Assembly: GCA_021773015.1 (NCBI GenBank)
Contig: JAJFKW010000001.1
Span: 310,001-374,000 of the forward strand
Length of the DNA stretch: 64,000 nt
Direction: 5' to 3'
DNA from: Woeseia sp.
GTDB taxonomy: Bacteria > Pseudomonadota > Gammaproteobacteria > Steroidobacterales > Woeseiaceae
Shown: piece by piece, positions 8,164 through 17,422 of the stretch
Layout of the letters: the number at the start of each line of letters is the position of its first letter
Numbering within the stretch: position 1 is the first letter of the stretch
Program-made: the position numbers and the translations under genes
Notes under the pieces: generated by a model
What the model was told of the DNA's origin: nothing
The model's input: the letters and a program-made list of their open reading frames with translations, nothing else
The model's database searches: none

Positions 8164-9167
8164 TATTTCCTGTGCCCATTCATGAATGACAGACCTGCGA
8201 CCGGTTCGCGACCGCTTTGATTTACGGTTTGCAGGCCCTGCGCCCAATCTATCAGCAGGCTTTCAAACGTAAGCTGGACGTTAAAAGAACCGACGGCTTG
8301 GCTGCGCAAGCGGTTAACCATGTCTAGATAGCAGAACAAATTTCTTGTGTCTATGCGCGTCAGCACAGAATCGCTGATGAGCCCTTCTGCTCCGGGGGTC
8401 GGATTGCCGAAAGCGCGGTGAATACAATAGATAATTTGGCCGCAAAGCCAGTCTAGTACAAACGCCGGATCATATTTGGCCCAGCGTCCGGCAACTGCCA
8501 GTGGCAGCGCTGATCGTTCCGCAACTCCTGCAAATTCTGTAATCATCACGTCAGTTTCCGCAAGCTGCTCAAGCGTAGTAATCGCCAATATTGGTGCACC
8601 TGCTGCCCTATGTAACGCTTCGGGCCATCGATCGCTAAATTGATACGCATTCAGCCATGCATCGCCTTCGTGAAGTGGTGGGCAGTTGACGTTCAGTCGT
8701 TGGCAACGACTAAATATGGTGGCGGGCAGCTTGCCAACCCTGTCGGCGATCAAAATGATCAACGTATCACCAGCAGGCTCTTCCAACGACTTGAGTAGGC
8801 TGTTCGCCGCATTTGCCGTCATTACATCCGCGGGCTCTATAATCGCGACCTTACCGCGGCCCTCATAACTCGTCAGGCTCAGATCGGCACCCAACTGTCG
8901 AATTTGATCCACACCAATTGTGTGCTTATCTTCGAGCGGACGAATCCAGCGCAAGTCTGCGTGATGAAAAGCATCAAAAGGATACTCCGGGACCGAGGTG
9001 GGATCCCTGGTTAGCAACTGTCGTTTGCTCATCCAACTGGCGAGTGCGCGCTTCCCCGTCCCTGCCGGCCCAAGCAGCAATACAGCATGCGGCCGACGCC
9101 CTTCTTTGATCGCGCCGAGCCAATTAGCGGCGTGCGCAGATAGCCATTTTATTTCTTGTTTCTTCAA
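8163..9167 (-). CDS. holB: DNA polymerase III delta-prime subunit
   Basis: A 334-residue clamp-loader subunit of the chromosomal replicase. The N-terminal AAA+ domain has a Walker-A-like G-P-A-G-T-G-K-R around residues 33-40 and a conserved S-L-L-K-S-L-E-E-P segment. The S-R-C-Q segment follows, as in other delta-prime proteins. The zinc-binding cysteines of the E. coli protein are only partly evident. Length matches E. coli HolB (334). It lies 23 bp after tmk and overlaps pilZ by one base, so it is probably cotranscribed with both. Confidence 0.93.
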   Translation of the reverse strand: MKKQEIKWLSAHAANWLGAIKEGRRPHAVLLLGPAGTGKRALASWMSKRQLLTRDPTSVPEYPFDAFHHADLRWIRPLEDKHTIGVDQIRQLGADLSLTSYEGRGKVAIIEPADVMTANAANSLLKSLEEPAGDTLIILIADRVGKLPATIFSRCQRLNVNCPPLHEGDAWLNAYQFSDRWPEALHRAAGAPILAITTLEQLAETDVMITEFAGVAERSALPLAVAGRWAKYDPAFVLDWLCGQIIYCIHRAFGNPTPGAEGLISDSVLTRIDTRNLFCYLDMVNRLRSQAVGSFNVQLTFESLLIDWAQGLQTVNQSGREPVAGLSFMNGHRK

Positions 9168-9190
9168 TATGTTATCTGGATAAGTTGATG

Positions 9191-9820
9191 TTAATTATTC
9201 GACAGAAGTGCGTCGACAACATCAGCAATCTGGGTTTGCACTTCAAGCAGTGTCTTGCTCGCGTCAACAACCGCAAACCTCGCAGGCTCGTTCTTGGCCA
9301 ATAAGAGATATCGTGCACGAACCGCGTTGTAAAATGACATTTGCTCCGACTCAAGGCGGTCCGTAGCCCCGCGCTTTTGTGCCCGCCTCATACCGACTTC
9401 CGCAGGCGCGTCCAGCAACAAGGTCGTATGCGGATTCAAATCGCCGTGAACCCACTTAGCTAGTGTATCAATTCGCTCGCTGCCAAGACCACGTGCGGCG
9501 CCTTGATAGGCACGGCTCGCATCCGTGAATCTGTCACACAACACCCACACGCCTTTCCGCAGAGCAGGTCGAATCGCATTTTCGATGTGCAGCGAGCGTG
9601 ACGCGAAGAACAGTAGCAACTCAGCGACATCGGGCACCGGTTCGTCTCCGTGCTCAAGCAATATTGTGCGGATTTTCTCCGCAAGTGGCGTACCGCCCGG
9701 TTCACGCGTACACAGCACCTCTTTCCCAGCTGCCCTTATGCGTTCAGCCATAAACTCCATATTGGTCGACTTGCCAACGCCTTCGACCCCTTCAATCGTG
9801 ATAAACAACCCCGTATCCAA
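9191..9820 (-). CDS. tmk: Thymidylate kinase
   Basis: A 209-residue kinase that phosphorylates dTMP to dTDP for DNA synthesis. The P-loop G-V-E-G-V-G-K-S-T lies at residues 11-19. The D-R-F motif (C-D-R-F-T-D-A-S-R-A-Y-Q-G) follows near residue 95, and a lid region R-A-Q-K-R-G-A-T-D-R-L-E near 150. The length is the usual one. It lies 9 bp downstream of mltG and just upstream of holB in the conserved mltG-tmk-holB order. Confidence 0.95.
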   Translation of the reverse strand: MDTGLFITIEGVEGVGKSTNMEFMAERIRAAGKEVLCTREPGGTPLAEKIRTILLEHGDEPVPDVAELLLFFASRSLHIENAIRPALRKGVWVLCDRFTDASRAYQGAARGLGSERIDTLAKWVHGDLNPHTTLLLDAPAEVGMRRAQKRGATDRLESEQMSFYNAVRARYLLLAKNEPARFAVVDASKTLLEVQTQIADVVDALLSNN

Positions 9821-9829
9821 ATTATCGCC

Positions 9830-10858
9830 TCAATTACGCCGGTTTGCTCGTTGTCGAGCAAGGTATTCGCGCACTGCCGCATCGTGTTCTAGTTTGGTTG
9901 TCGAAAATTTATGGCTACCGTCGCCAATTCCGGTCGCGACAAAATACAATTCATCCCCAGGCGCCGGATTGAGCGCCGCATGGATTGACGCTCTACCCGG
10001 CAGTGCAATGGGCGTCGGCGGCAAACCCTTTCGAGTGTAAGTGTTGTATGGCGTATCTGTTTTTAGATGCCTACGAGTGATGTTGCCGTCAAAGCTTTCG
10101 CCAATCCCATATATTACTGTCGGATCCGTTTGAAGCCGCATACCCTTGTACAAGCGACGGATAAATACTCCAGATATACGCGTTCTTTCGTCCACTCTGG
10201 CTGTTTCCTTTTCGATAATCGATGCAAGAATTAGCGCATCATACGGATCATCAAGCGGCACCGTCGCGTCGCGGTACTGCCACTCTTCCGCCAACGCATC
10301 ACGCATTAAGTCATTGGCCTGGCCGAGCACTTCAAGATCCGTTGTAAATTTCGGAAACCGGTAGGTCTCTGGCAAAAACAATCCTTCTGGATGACCTTCA
10401 GTTGCGCCGAATTGTTGCAGTATGCTGGGCCAGTCTTCGTACACGATACTTGATCGAATAATTTCCGATTGGGCCATCGCAGCGATGAGTTCACGATACG
10501 TCCAGCCTTCGACGATCGTGAATGAATGCAATTCAACCTCGCCGACAACGAATTTCTGCAGTATGTCTGCCGGTGAATCGCCGCTGGCAAGCCGGTATTG
10601 ACCCGCACGAACGGACGCCGCCTTGCCAGTCAATCGAGCGTACCAACGAAACCAATCGGGATGTTCGATCACCCGCAAGCGCGCAAGATCGGCACTGACG
10701 CGTCCGAACGACGATCCCGGCTCAATGACGATCTCAAGCCCCGCTTCGTCGATATTCGCTGGCTGCTCAAGAAAATTATTGACCCTCGCAATCGATACCA
10801 GGGCGGTGATCAGTGCAGCGGCAAGGACCAACAAAATCGCAAGAACCCATCGATTCAC
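9830..10858 (-). CDS. mltG: Endolytic peptidoglycan transglycosylase MltG
   Basis: A 342-residue inner-membrane enzyme that cleaves nascent glycan strands and limits their length. One transmembrane helix lies at about residues 4-24, followed by a LysM-like region and the YceG catalytic domain. The domain shows E-G-L-F-L-P-E-T-Y and the catalytic-glutamate segment S-I-I-E-K-E-T near residue 215. A later T-P-Y-N-T-Y-T motif and the P-I-A-L-P-G-R-A-S-I motif are family signatures. The first four bases overlap the end of pabC (ATGA), so the two are translationally coupled. Confidence 0.94.
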   Translation of the reverse strand: MNRWVLAILLVLAAALITALVSIARVNNFLEQPANIDEAGLEIVIEPGSSFGRVSADLARLRVIEHPDWFRWYARLTGKAASVRAGQYRLASGDSPADILQKFVVGEVELHSFTIVEGWTYRELIAAMAQSEIIRSSIVYEDWPSILQQFGATEGHPEGLFLPETYRFPKFTTDLEVLGQANDLMRDALAEEWQYRDATVPLDDPYDALILASIIEKETARVDERTRISGVFIRRLYKGMRLQTDPTVIYGIGESFDGNITRRHLKTDTPYNTYTRKGLPPTPIALPGRASIHAALNPAPGDELYFVATGIGDGSHKFSTTKLEHDAAVREYLARQRANRRN

Positions 10859-11703
10859 GGCGGCCCCTCTAAGACGCCCGATTCACGCAAATAGCCCATC
10901 ACATCTCGTGTCGTCGGCCACGCCGAAAATCGCTTTTGCCCACATCGGGCTACCGGCCAAATACCGAACTGACTATTGCAAATAAACATCTCTCCGGCGG
11001 ATGCCAGGGTCTCGAAATTGAATTCGGCAACCTCAACGATTCGCCGGCGTATTCGCAGCAACTCCAGAATATGCCCTCGCATAATCCCAGATACACCGCA
11101 ATTCACAATTTCGGGCGTCAAAATGCGCTTGTCTTTGACCATAAACACATTACTCATCGTGCCACATATCAACGCCCCCTGCTGATCAAGCATGATGCCC
11201 TCCGCGATCTGCGGATCGTTCCACTCCATTCGCGCTAAAACTTGATCCACACGGCCCAACAATTTCATACCTGCGGTTTGTGGCTGTGTTGCCAACCGGC
11301 TATGACAAATTCGTGTATGAATACCCTGTGTATAGTTTTTGGTCGGAGGCCGATGATGATCAAAGACACCGATCAATATCGTTGGATCCATATTGCGCGC
11401 AACTGCGTAACCGCGTGCGCTACTGCCACGGGTGACAATAATTTTGACAAGCGCGTCTCCATCATTGTGTGAATCTGTCGCAAGCGCGCCCTGAATTTGA
11501 CTCAATAGGGTGTCGACTTCCGGCTCTTGAATCGCGAGGCGACGACACGCCAGTTGCAAACGAGCGACATGTGCATCCCACAAACGCGGCTCACCATTAC
11601 GTACCGCAATCGTTTCGAACAGTCCGTCGCCGTAACTAAACCCACGATCAGCAATTGCGACTGAGTTTACGTGTTCACCATCTTGATACCAATTCCCAGT
11701 CAT
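10855..11703 (-). CDS. pabC: Aminodeoxychorismate lyase
   Basis: A 282-residue fold-type IV PLP enzyme that releases 4-aminobenzoate and pyruvate from aminodeoxychorismate for folate synthesis. It begins with the family pattern (D-R-G-F-S-Y-G-D-G-L-F-E-T) at residues 19-31. The PLP lysine is probably that in G-M-K-L-L-G-R-V-D-Q. The late G-V-S-G-I-M-R-G motif also fits. It overlaps pabB and mltG by four bases on either side, so pabB-pabC-mltG form one tightly coupled block. Confidence 0.92.
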   Translation of the reverse strand: MTGNWYQDGEHVNSVAIADRGFSYGDGLFETIAVRNGEPRLWDAHVARLQLACRRLAIQEPEVDTLLSQIQGALATDSHNDGDALVKIIVTRGSSARGYAVARNMDPTILIGVFDHHRPPTKNYTQGIHTRICHSRLATQPQTAGMKLLGRVDQVLARMEWNDPQIAEGIMLDQQGALICGTMSNVFMVKDKRILTPEIVNCGVSGIMRGHILELLRIRRRIVEVAEFNFETLASAGEMFICNSQFGIWPVARCGQKRFSAWPTTRDVMGYLRESGVLEGPP

Positions 11704-13073
11704 TGCAGCGCCATCAACAGCCCTTTAGCCTTGGCTCGCGTTTCTTCGAGCTCCGCTATTGGATTCGAATCGGCGACAATGCCGCAGCCGGCCTTGAATT
11801 CGATACCGTTTTTGGAAATCACCATAGTTCGAATGAGAATATTTAGGTCGAGATTTCCGTCGCGATTTAGATAGCCGAACGAACCGGTATACGCACCACG
11901 CGGCGATGACTCAAGTTCTGAAATGATTTCCATACAGCGGACCTTTGGGCAACCAGTGATTGTGCCTCCCGGAAAAACCGCGCGAATTGCATCCCCTGGT
12001 GTCACACCATCGCTTAGTGTCCCCTTAACATTGGAGACGATGTGATGAACATGCGCGTAACTCTCCAGCACCATAAGCTCGTTAACCTCAACCGTGCCCG
12101 CAACGCATACTCTGCCCAGGTCATTGCGCTCCAAATCGATTAACATCACATGTTCCGCACGTTCTTTTGGATGATCGATCAATTCAAGAGACAGTGCGTC
12201 GTCGGACGAAACCGTTGCACCGCGTGGCCGAGTACCGGCAATTGGTCTGGTTGATATTTCGCGTTCGCGAATCGTGATCAGTCGCTCGGGCGACGATGAC
12301 AGGACATTGACGCCGCGCCAATACACACTACCTGCGAAGGGCGCGGGGTTTGCAGTGCACAGCCGTCGATACACTTCGTCAACGTCAATGGCATTCTCAA
12401 AATCCACTTTCCATGATCTAGATAAGTTTGCCTGAAATACGTCGCCATCGACAATATACTGCTTGGCCGTATCGACAGACCTCAAAAATTCGCTCGGATC
12501 TGCCTCCGTAACATGCCGTAATTCGACGTCGGGATTTCTATCCAATATTTCGCTTGCAGCATTTGCGTCAAGTAACATCTCTTCGATTTTTGTGTCATGC
12601 CCGACCTCGCAAATAACGTGTATGTCCCCCGATTTGTGGTCCCTAATAAATGCAGCCGGACAGCGCACTGCGAAGGCGACGGGCAAGTGTCGGTCACGTT
12701 CTAACGTGAGCGACGATTCGACCTCCGCGGCTAATTCATAACTTAGATACAAGAACCAGCCGCCATGAAACGGCAAAGCAATGTCAGCACCTGTCGTTTT
12801 TTCCCTATCCCACCAAGCATCCAGGCCGCGCAAGAATTCGCTGTGCTGTTCTGCCTCCGGGCCGGCAAGCGCTCCCGCACTGTCGAGTACCAGTTCTTCC
12901 TGGGGATACGCAAACAGAATGTCATAGCGACCCAATTGAGATTGCTCGGTAGTGCTCTGCAATAAAAAAGGATAGCGCGAGCGATTCGCCCGATGCAATG
13001 CTCGAAAATCAAAGTCTTGTTCCGGCGGCAATGTGAAATGGCATATTGCTGCCTGCGTGAGGTGCGGACGCAT
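11700..13073 (-). CDS. pabB: Aminodeoxychorismate synthase component I
   Basis: A chorismate-binding enzyme of about 457 residues that converts chorismate to 4-amino-4-deoxychorismate with PabA. The C-terminal catalytic domain shows G-G-T-I-T-G-C-P-K and E-R-A-E-H-V-M-L-I-D-L-E-R-N-D-L-G-R. The active-site segment reads R-P-I-A-G-T-R-P-R-G. In many PabB proteins this Ala is a Lys (P-I-K-G-T), while anthranilate synthase TrpE has Ala. The adjacent pabC and the PabB-like N-terminal segment (Y-D-I-L) favour PabB. I chose the ATG at 13073; a TTG at 13082 is possible and neither has a good ribosome site. No pabA lies in the window. Confidence 0.85.
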   Translation of the reverse strand: MRPHLTQAAICHFTLPPEQDFDFRALHRANRSRYPFLLQSTTEQSQLGRYDILFAYPQEELVLDSAGALAGPEAEQHSEFLRGLDAWWDREKTTGADIALPFHGGWFLYLSYELAAEVESSLTLERDRHLPVAFAVRCPAAFIRDHKSGDIHVICEVGHDTKIEEMLLDANAASEILDRNPDVELRHVTEADPSEFLRSVDTAKQYIVDGDVFQANLSRSWKVDFENAIDVDEVYRRLCTANPAPFAGSVYWRGVNVLSSSPERLITIREREISTRPIAGTRPRGATVSSDDALSLELIDHPKERAEHVMLIDLERNDLGRVCVAGTVEVNELMVLESYAHVHHIVSNVKGTLSDGVTPGDAIRAVFPGGTITGCPKVRCMEIISELESSPRGAYTGSFGYLNRDGNLDLNILIRTMVISKNGIEFKAGCGIVADSNPIAELEETRAKAKGLLMALQ

Positions 13074-13084
13074 GCCAAGCAACG

Positions 13085-14326
13085 CTAGTTAAGTAGACTA
13101 AATACTAAGCTTCCATTTGTGCCGCCAAATCCGAACGAATTTGAAATAGCTGATTTGAACGTTGCGTCTCTCGCCTCATGTGCAACGTAATCCAAATCGC
13201 ATTGCGGATCAGGGTCATCGAGATTTATCGTTGGCGGCAATACCTGATCACGTAATGCAAGAATCGAAAATATCGCCTCGACCGCGCCAGCTGCACCAAG
13301 CAAGTGACCTGTCATAGACTTTGTAGAACTCACCGCGATATTCTCTGAGGCGGCGCCGAACGCGCGCTTAATTGCGATCGTCTCACCTAGATCTCCTACT
13401 GGCGTAGATGTTCCGTGCGCGTTGAGATAACCAATATCGGCTGCATCCAATCCGGCATCGTTCATCGCAGCAACCATGCACTTTCTAGCGCCTTCGCCAT
13501 CTGGAGGCGGAGAAGTTATGTGATAGGCATCGCCGCTCATACCAAATCCGACCAACTCAGCATAAATGGTCGCTCCCCTAGATTTTGCGTGCTCAAGTTC
13601 TTCGAGAATCAGACTGCCAGCACCATTACTCAACACGAATCCGTCACGTCCGGAGTCAAATGGCCGACTTGCTGCCTGCGGATCATCATTGCGAGTCGTC
13701 ATTGCTCGCGCTGAACAGAATCCGCCGAGCGCCGTGTGCGTTGTGGCAAATTCGGCGCCACCGGCGATCATTACGTCTGCGTCGCCATACGCAATAGTGC
13801 GCCCAGCGATACCGATACAATGCGTCGAAGTTGTACACGCTGTTACCACAGAAATATTGGGCCCAGTGATTCCGCGCATGATACTGACATGCCCTGAAAT
13901 CATATTGATGATGCTGCCAGGAATATAAAACGGCGAAATCTTGCGAGGACCGCCATTCAGATATTTACTATGGTTTTTCTCAATAGTATCCAGACCGCCG
14001 ATACCCGCGCCCATCGCAACGCCCGCCCGATGACTATTTGATTCAGTGAATTCGATACCCGAGTGGGCTAGTGCCATTTCTGTTGCGCCGATTCCATAGT
14101 GCATGAAGCGATCCATCTTTCTCGCTTCTTTTGGCGCAAGATAATCGTTAATGTCAAAGTCTCGAACGCTGCCAGCAATCCGCGTAGCGAAGGCACTCGC
14201 ATCGAAATCATCGATCGCCGAAATCCCGGATTGACCCTCACGAATATTTCGCCAAGCCAATTCGAGTTCACTGCCGACAGGCGAAACTATGCCCATGCCA
14301 GTTACCACAACACGTCGCTTGCTCAA
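13085..14326 (-). CDS. fabF: 3-oxoacyl-[ACP] synthase II
   Basis: A 413-residue condensing enzyme that elongates acyl-ACP with malonyl-ACP in type II fatty-acid synthesis. The Cys-His-His triad is visible: Cys in T-A-C-T-T-S-T-H near residue 163, His in N-A-H-G-T-S-T-P near 303, and His in T-G-H-L-L-G-A-A-G near 340. Length equals E. coli FabF (413). It follows acpP by 85 bp, a spacer that holds a GC-rich hairpin, and precedes pabB by a few bases. Confidence 0.96.
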   Translation of the reverse strand: MSKRRVVVTGMGIVSPVGSELELAWRNIREGQSGISAIDDFDASAFATRIAGSVRDFDINDYLAPKEARKMDRFMHYGIGATEMALAHSGIEFTESNSHRAGVAMGAGIGGLDTIEKNHSKYLNGGPRKISPFYIPGSIINMISGHVSIMRGITGPNISVVTACTTSTHCIGIAGRTIAYGDADVMIAGGAEFATTHTALGGFCSARAMTTRNDDPQAASRPFDSGRDGFVLSNGAGSLILEELEHAKSRGATIYAELVGFGMSGDAYHITSPPPDGEGARKCMVAAMNDAGLDAADIGYLNAHGTSTPVGDLGETIAIKRAFGAASENIAVSSTKSMTGHLLGAAGAVEAIFSILALRDQVLPPTINLDDPDPQCDLDYVAHEARDATFKSAISNSFGFGGTNGSLVFSLLN

Positions 14327-14383
14327 TGAATCATCCTGAGTCAGATGGCAGAATTGCCAACATCAAAGGCTTGGAATAAAGAC

Positions 14384-14404
14384 GGCGCGGCCGATCGCCG
14401 CGCC
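14384..14404 (-). terminator. GC-rich hairpin between acpP and fabF (partial attenuator or processing site)
   Basis: GGCGCGG and CCGCGCC pair as a perfect 7-bp stem around a 7-nt loop, directly after the acpP stop codon. There is no T-tract on the minus strand, so it is not a complete intrinsic terminator. A stabilising or partially terminating hairpin after acpP would fit the much higher ACP demand relative to fabF. Confidence 0.4.
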
Positions 14405-14411
14405 TATCGCA

Positions 14412-14654
14412 TCAGTTTGCGCTGCGCCTGGCAGTCACAAAGTCGATGGCTTGCTGAACTGTCGTTATTTTCTCGGCATCTTCGTCAGGAATCTCAGTTT
14501 CAAATTCCTCTTCAAGTGCCATAACCAATTCAACGGTGTCCAGGGAATCAGCACCTAGATCGTCTACGAAAGACGCGTCGTTAGTGACCTCGTCCTCTTT
14601 GACGCCGAGTTGCTCCGCAACGATACCCTTAACCTGTTCTTCAATACTGCTCAT
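14412..14654 (-). CDS. acpP: Acyl carrier protein
   Basis: An 80-residue acidic protein carrying growing acyl chains on a phosphopantetheine arm. The attachment serine is in [11 protein letters not shown] (about residue 38). The helix-II acid cluster [12 protein letters not shown] follows. A strong ribosome site AAGGAG lies 11 nt before the ATG, fitting high expression. It sits between fabG and fabF in the standard cluster order. Confidence 0.97.
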   Translation of the reverse strand: MSSIEEQVKGIVAEQLGVKEDEVTNDASFVDDLGADSLDTVELVMALEEEFETEIPDEDAEKITTVQQAIDFVTARRSAN

Positions 14655-14962
14655 AGTGATCGCTTCTCCTTAGAAGAGATATGGAAATTGTGTCCGGCGC
14701 TTATGCCGGTTTGTAGTGCGCGGGCGCCCTGTCTCCAACCCTGCTACCGCGCAAATTTGGCGTGGTCTTAGCTGTAAGTTATTGATATTTCGAGTTTCAG
14801 CCAATCCGTGGACGCGTATTGTATGTGAAAGCCATTAGGCAATCTACAGAAATTCGCACCACAAATCGTTCTTTTTCCTGTGGATTATTTGCTATCGGGG
14901 TAACTGGCGGTCACGGCGTACGATTATGCCCGTCTCAAATCGGTAGCCACAGCATGCTCGAG
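14655..14962. other. 308-bp gap between fabG and acpP: leader and probable acpP promoter
   Basis: No gene is supported here. On the minus strand the acpP leader carries a hairpin (CCGGC at 14705-14709 pairing with GCCGG at 14694-14698) and then the AAGGAG ribosome site. The gap is long enough for an acpP promoter, but I could not settle on -35 and -10 boxes. A short open frame on the plus strand has no ribosome site or recognisable content. Confidence 0.5.
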
Positions 14963-15718
14963 CTAGTCCATCAGCATGCCACCGTTCACGTGCAATGTTT
15001 CGCCAGTGATATACGCGGCGGCATCGGAGGCCAGAAAGATAACCGAGTCCGCTATATTCTGAACGTCGCCTAGCCGGCCAAGTGGAATTTGTTGCAACAT
15101 AGATTCGCGCTGTTCTTCCGGAAGGACACGCGTCATATCAGTATCGATAAACCCTGGCGCCACGACATTGACTGTAATATTCCGAGAACCCACTTCGCGT
15201 GCGAGTGACTTGGAAAAACCAATTATTCCTGCTTTCGCGGCAGCATAATTTGCTTGCCCCGCGTTTCCCATGACACCGATAACGGATGCAATATTGATGA
15301 TCCTTCCTTGCTTCGCTTTCATCATTCCGCGCAAGCTTGATTTACACACACGGAAAATTCCCGATAGGTTAGTGGAAATTACCGCGTCCCAATCATCTGA
15401 TTTCATGCGCATCAACAAATTGTCTCTGGTTATCCCAGCGTTGTTGACAACAATTATCGGCGCACCTTCGTTACTTCGAATGTTCTTGAATACAGCCCCA
15501 ACCGATTCTTCGTCAGTCACGTCCAATGCTATTCCGCGACCACGCGAACCCAACATATTGCTGATGGCATCGGCGCCGGTGTCGCTGGTCGCAGTACCAA
15601 TAACGGTTGCACCACAATTTGCCATAGAGCTCGCGATCGCGGCACCAATACCGCGCGAGGCTCCCGTGACTAATGCGATTTTCCCGCTTAAATTATTCGA
15701 AGTCATAGTGTCATTCAT
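14963..15718 (-). CDS. fabG: 3-oxoacyl-[ACP] reductase
   Basis: A 251-residue short-chain dehydrogenase that reduces 3-oxoacyl-ACP with NADPH. The cofactor motif T-G-A-S-R-G-I-G is at residues 19-26, N-N-A-G near 92, and the catalytic S, Y and K (A-S-V-I-G, Y-A-A-A-K) at about 145-165. It ends with the family tail G-G-M-L-M-D. Several ATGs lie close together at the start; the first, at 15718, is used here, and one four codons in is equally possible. It follows fabD. Confidence 0.95.
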   Translation of the reverse strand: MNDTMTSNNLSGKIALVTGASRGIGAAIASSMANCGATVIGTATSDTGADAISNMLGSRGRGIALDVTDEESVGAVFKNIRSNEGAPIIVVNNAGITRDNLLMRMKSDDWDAVISTNLSGIFRVCKSSLRGMMKAKQGRIINIASVIGVMGNAGQANYAAAKAGIIGFSKSLAREVGSRNITVNVVAPGFIDTDMTRVLPEEQRESMLQQIPLGRLGDVQNIADSVIFLASDAAAYITGETLHVNGGMLMD

Positions 15719-15764
15719 AGCATTTTTGTCCGCGCGGTTTCGTTTGTAGATCGGCCAGCTTCTC

Positions 15765-16688
15765 TTACGCTAGCGCTTTGTCTATCGATTCGGCCGAATC
15801 GATACAGGTAGTAGCTAGCGCACGATCGATTCTCTTGTTTAACCCGGTCAGTACTTTGCCAGGTCCGGACTCCACCGCGGCCGTTGCTCCGTTTGAAGTT
15901 AGATATTGTATTGTCTCGACCCACCTTACCGGGCTGAATAGTTGCCTCGTCAAGCCAGATCGAATGGCGTCGGCATCGGCATAAACTGCGACATCGACAT
16001 TGCTAACCACGGCGATGTCCGGTGTGCGAATATCGGTTGCCCGCAACTCAACCGCTAGGACCTCCGCAGCGGGTCGCATCAGCGCGCAATGTGATGGCAC
16101 GCTTACACTTAACATCATCGCTCGTCTGGCGCCTGCGATTTTTGCCGCTTCGATGGCTCGCTGCACCGCGTTCACGTTGCCCGCGATAACGACCTGACCG
16201 GGCGCATTGAAGTTGACTGCATCAACCACCTCGCCCTCCGCCACGTCGGCACACACTCGAACAATGGCGGCGTCATCCAATCCCAAAATAGCGGCCATCG
16301 CACCACTGCCCGCGGGGACCGCTTCCTGCATTAGTTCCGCTCTGCGCCTTACCATCGAAACCGCTTGCTCAAACCTCAACGCACCTGACATTACCAACGC
16401 ACTGTATTCACCGAGGCTATGGCCGGCAACAAAAGTCGGCGTCGCACCACCGGCAGATTGCCAGCAGCGCCATGCCGCAACGCCTGCTGTCAGCATTGCC
16501 GGTTGTGTCACTACTGTCTCGTTTAAGCGAGTATCAGGTCCATCTTGAACTAACGCCCATAGATCGTAGCCAAGCACATCGCTCGCCTGCTGGTATGTCT
16601 CATAAACCTGGGAGTAAGCGTCTGCAAGCTGCGCCTGCATGCCAAGTGCCTGAGAACCCTGACCTGGAAATAGAAATACTAAACTCAA
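15765..16688 (-). CDS. fabD: Malonyl-CoA:ACP transacylase
   Basis: A 307-residue enzyme that loads malonate onto ACP. The nucleophile serine is in G-H-S-L-G-E-Y (about residue 93), the N-terminal F-P-G-Q-G-S-Q motif at 7-13, and the His of P-S-H-C-A-L-M near 202. Length matches FabD. It is the first gene of this fatty-acid block. The rpmF, plsX and fabH genes that often precede it in gammaproteobacteria are not here; a rhombosortase gene lies upstream instead. Confidence 0.96.
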   Translation of the reverse strand: MSLVFLFPGQGSQALGMQAQLADAYSQVYETYQQASDVLGYDLWALVQDGPDTRLNETVVTQPAMLTAGVAAWRCWQSAGGATPTFVAGHSLGEYSALVMSGALRFEQAVSMVRRRAELMQEAVPAGSGAMAAILGLDDAAIVRVCADVAEGEVVDAVNFNAPGQVVIAGNVNAVQRAIEAAKIAGARRAMMLSVSVPSHCALMRPAAEVLAVELRATDIRTPDIAVVSNVDVAVYADADAIRSGLTRQLFSPVRWVETIQYLTSNGATAAVESGPGKVLTGLNKRIDRALATTCIDSAESIDKALA

Positions 16689-16728
16689 CCTGCGGCTCCA
16701 ATGACAAATTCAATTGTCGGGCGGGGCA

Positions 16729-17343
16729 TTATATAGACCTCTCAGCAATGACTCTACGCGCGAGCAACAATAGACCCACGCAACCGGCAATTGCGCCGTA
16801 AAAGTGCGCGTTGACAACCACGGGCCCACCCGTAGTCGCCTCAGAGCCGGGCACGGGCCCTACAATCTGTTCAAAGGCGACTTTGCCAAAAACAATCGCC
16901 AGAATCACGATCGATTCCAAGGTGGTATCCACAAGACCGGCAACTGCGCCGGCCACCAGAATGCTGTGCAACAGACCGGACAATCCGACATACCAAATGA
17001 GATTTTCGTCCAAAAACCAAAAGCCGGCGTCGATACCAACGATGCCGAACAGCACAACGAGCAACCAGGATCTAGCGGACAAATTTTCACCGACCAAAAA
17101 AAACGCCAATAGCAGGCCCGCCATATTCAAACCAAGATGCGTCGGATTCAGATGCGAAAAATGGCCGCTAAGCAACCGCCACCACTGCCCTTGCTCTATC
17201 GCTAGCCGGTCGTATTTAAGTAACTCGCGCCAATTGTCGCCGCCAGCCGCAACGGCGACGCAAAATAGCGCCACCAGCAAGCCAACGATCCAGTATGTTC
17301 GGGGCTTTCTAGCGGCATTATCGTGATCTTGATTGAACCCCAT
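16729..17343 (-). CDS. rrtA: Rhombosortase (rhomboid-family intramembrane serine protease)
   Basis: A 204-residue polytopic membrane protein with about five to six hydrophobic helices. The catalytic dyad is visible as Ser122 in Y-V-G-L-S-G-L-L-H and His180 in V-N-A-H-F-Y-G-A. The early W-W-R-L-L-S-G-H-F-S-H-L-N and H-L-G-L-N motifs match the rhombosortase subfamily. Rhombosortases cleave the GlyGly-CTERM tail of proteins exported by type II secretion. Here the gene is divergent from a gspG-N operon with only 79 bp between, which supports that link. It is shorter than E. coli GlpG and has no extra N-terminal domain. Confidence 0.85.
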   Translation of the reverse strand: MGFNQDHDNAARKPRTYWIVGLLVALFCVAVAAGGDNWRELLKYDRLAIEQGQWWRLLSGHFSHLNPTHLGLNMAGLLLAFFLVGENLSARSWLLVVLFGIVGIDAGFWFLDENLIWYVGLSGLLHSILVAGAVAGLVDTTLESIVILAIVFGKVAFEQIVGPVPGSEATTGGPVVVNAHFYGAIAGCVGLLLLARRVIAERSI

Positions 17344-17422
17344 ATTTGCTATACTGACGTTTAAATCATCATAGAGTCAACGCTACGCCGCACAGCGGCG
17401 CGGCAACCAGTCGGAGTGCATT
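17344..17422. promoter_or_regulatory. Divergent promoter region between rhombosortase and gspG
   Basis: The 79 bp between the two divergent start codons must hold the promoters for both units. It contains a GGAG ribosome site (about 17412-17416) 9 nt ahead of the gspG GTG start. A GCCGC-rich inverted patch lies near 17386-17403. I could not identify -10 and -35 boxes with confidence. Confidence 0.45.

Noticed and set aside
9525-10040. 171-codon plus-strand frame across tmk and mltG.
   Set aside because: It runs antisense to two certain genes and is rich in Ser and Arg, as expected of a shadow frame.
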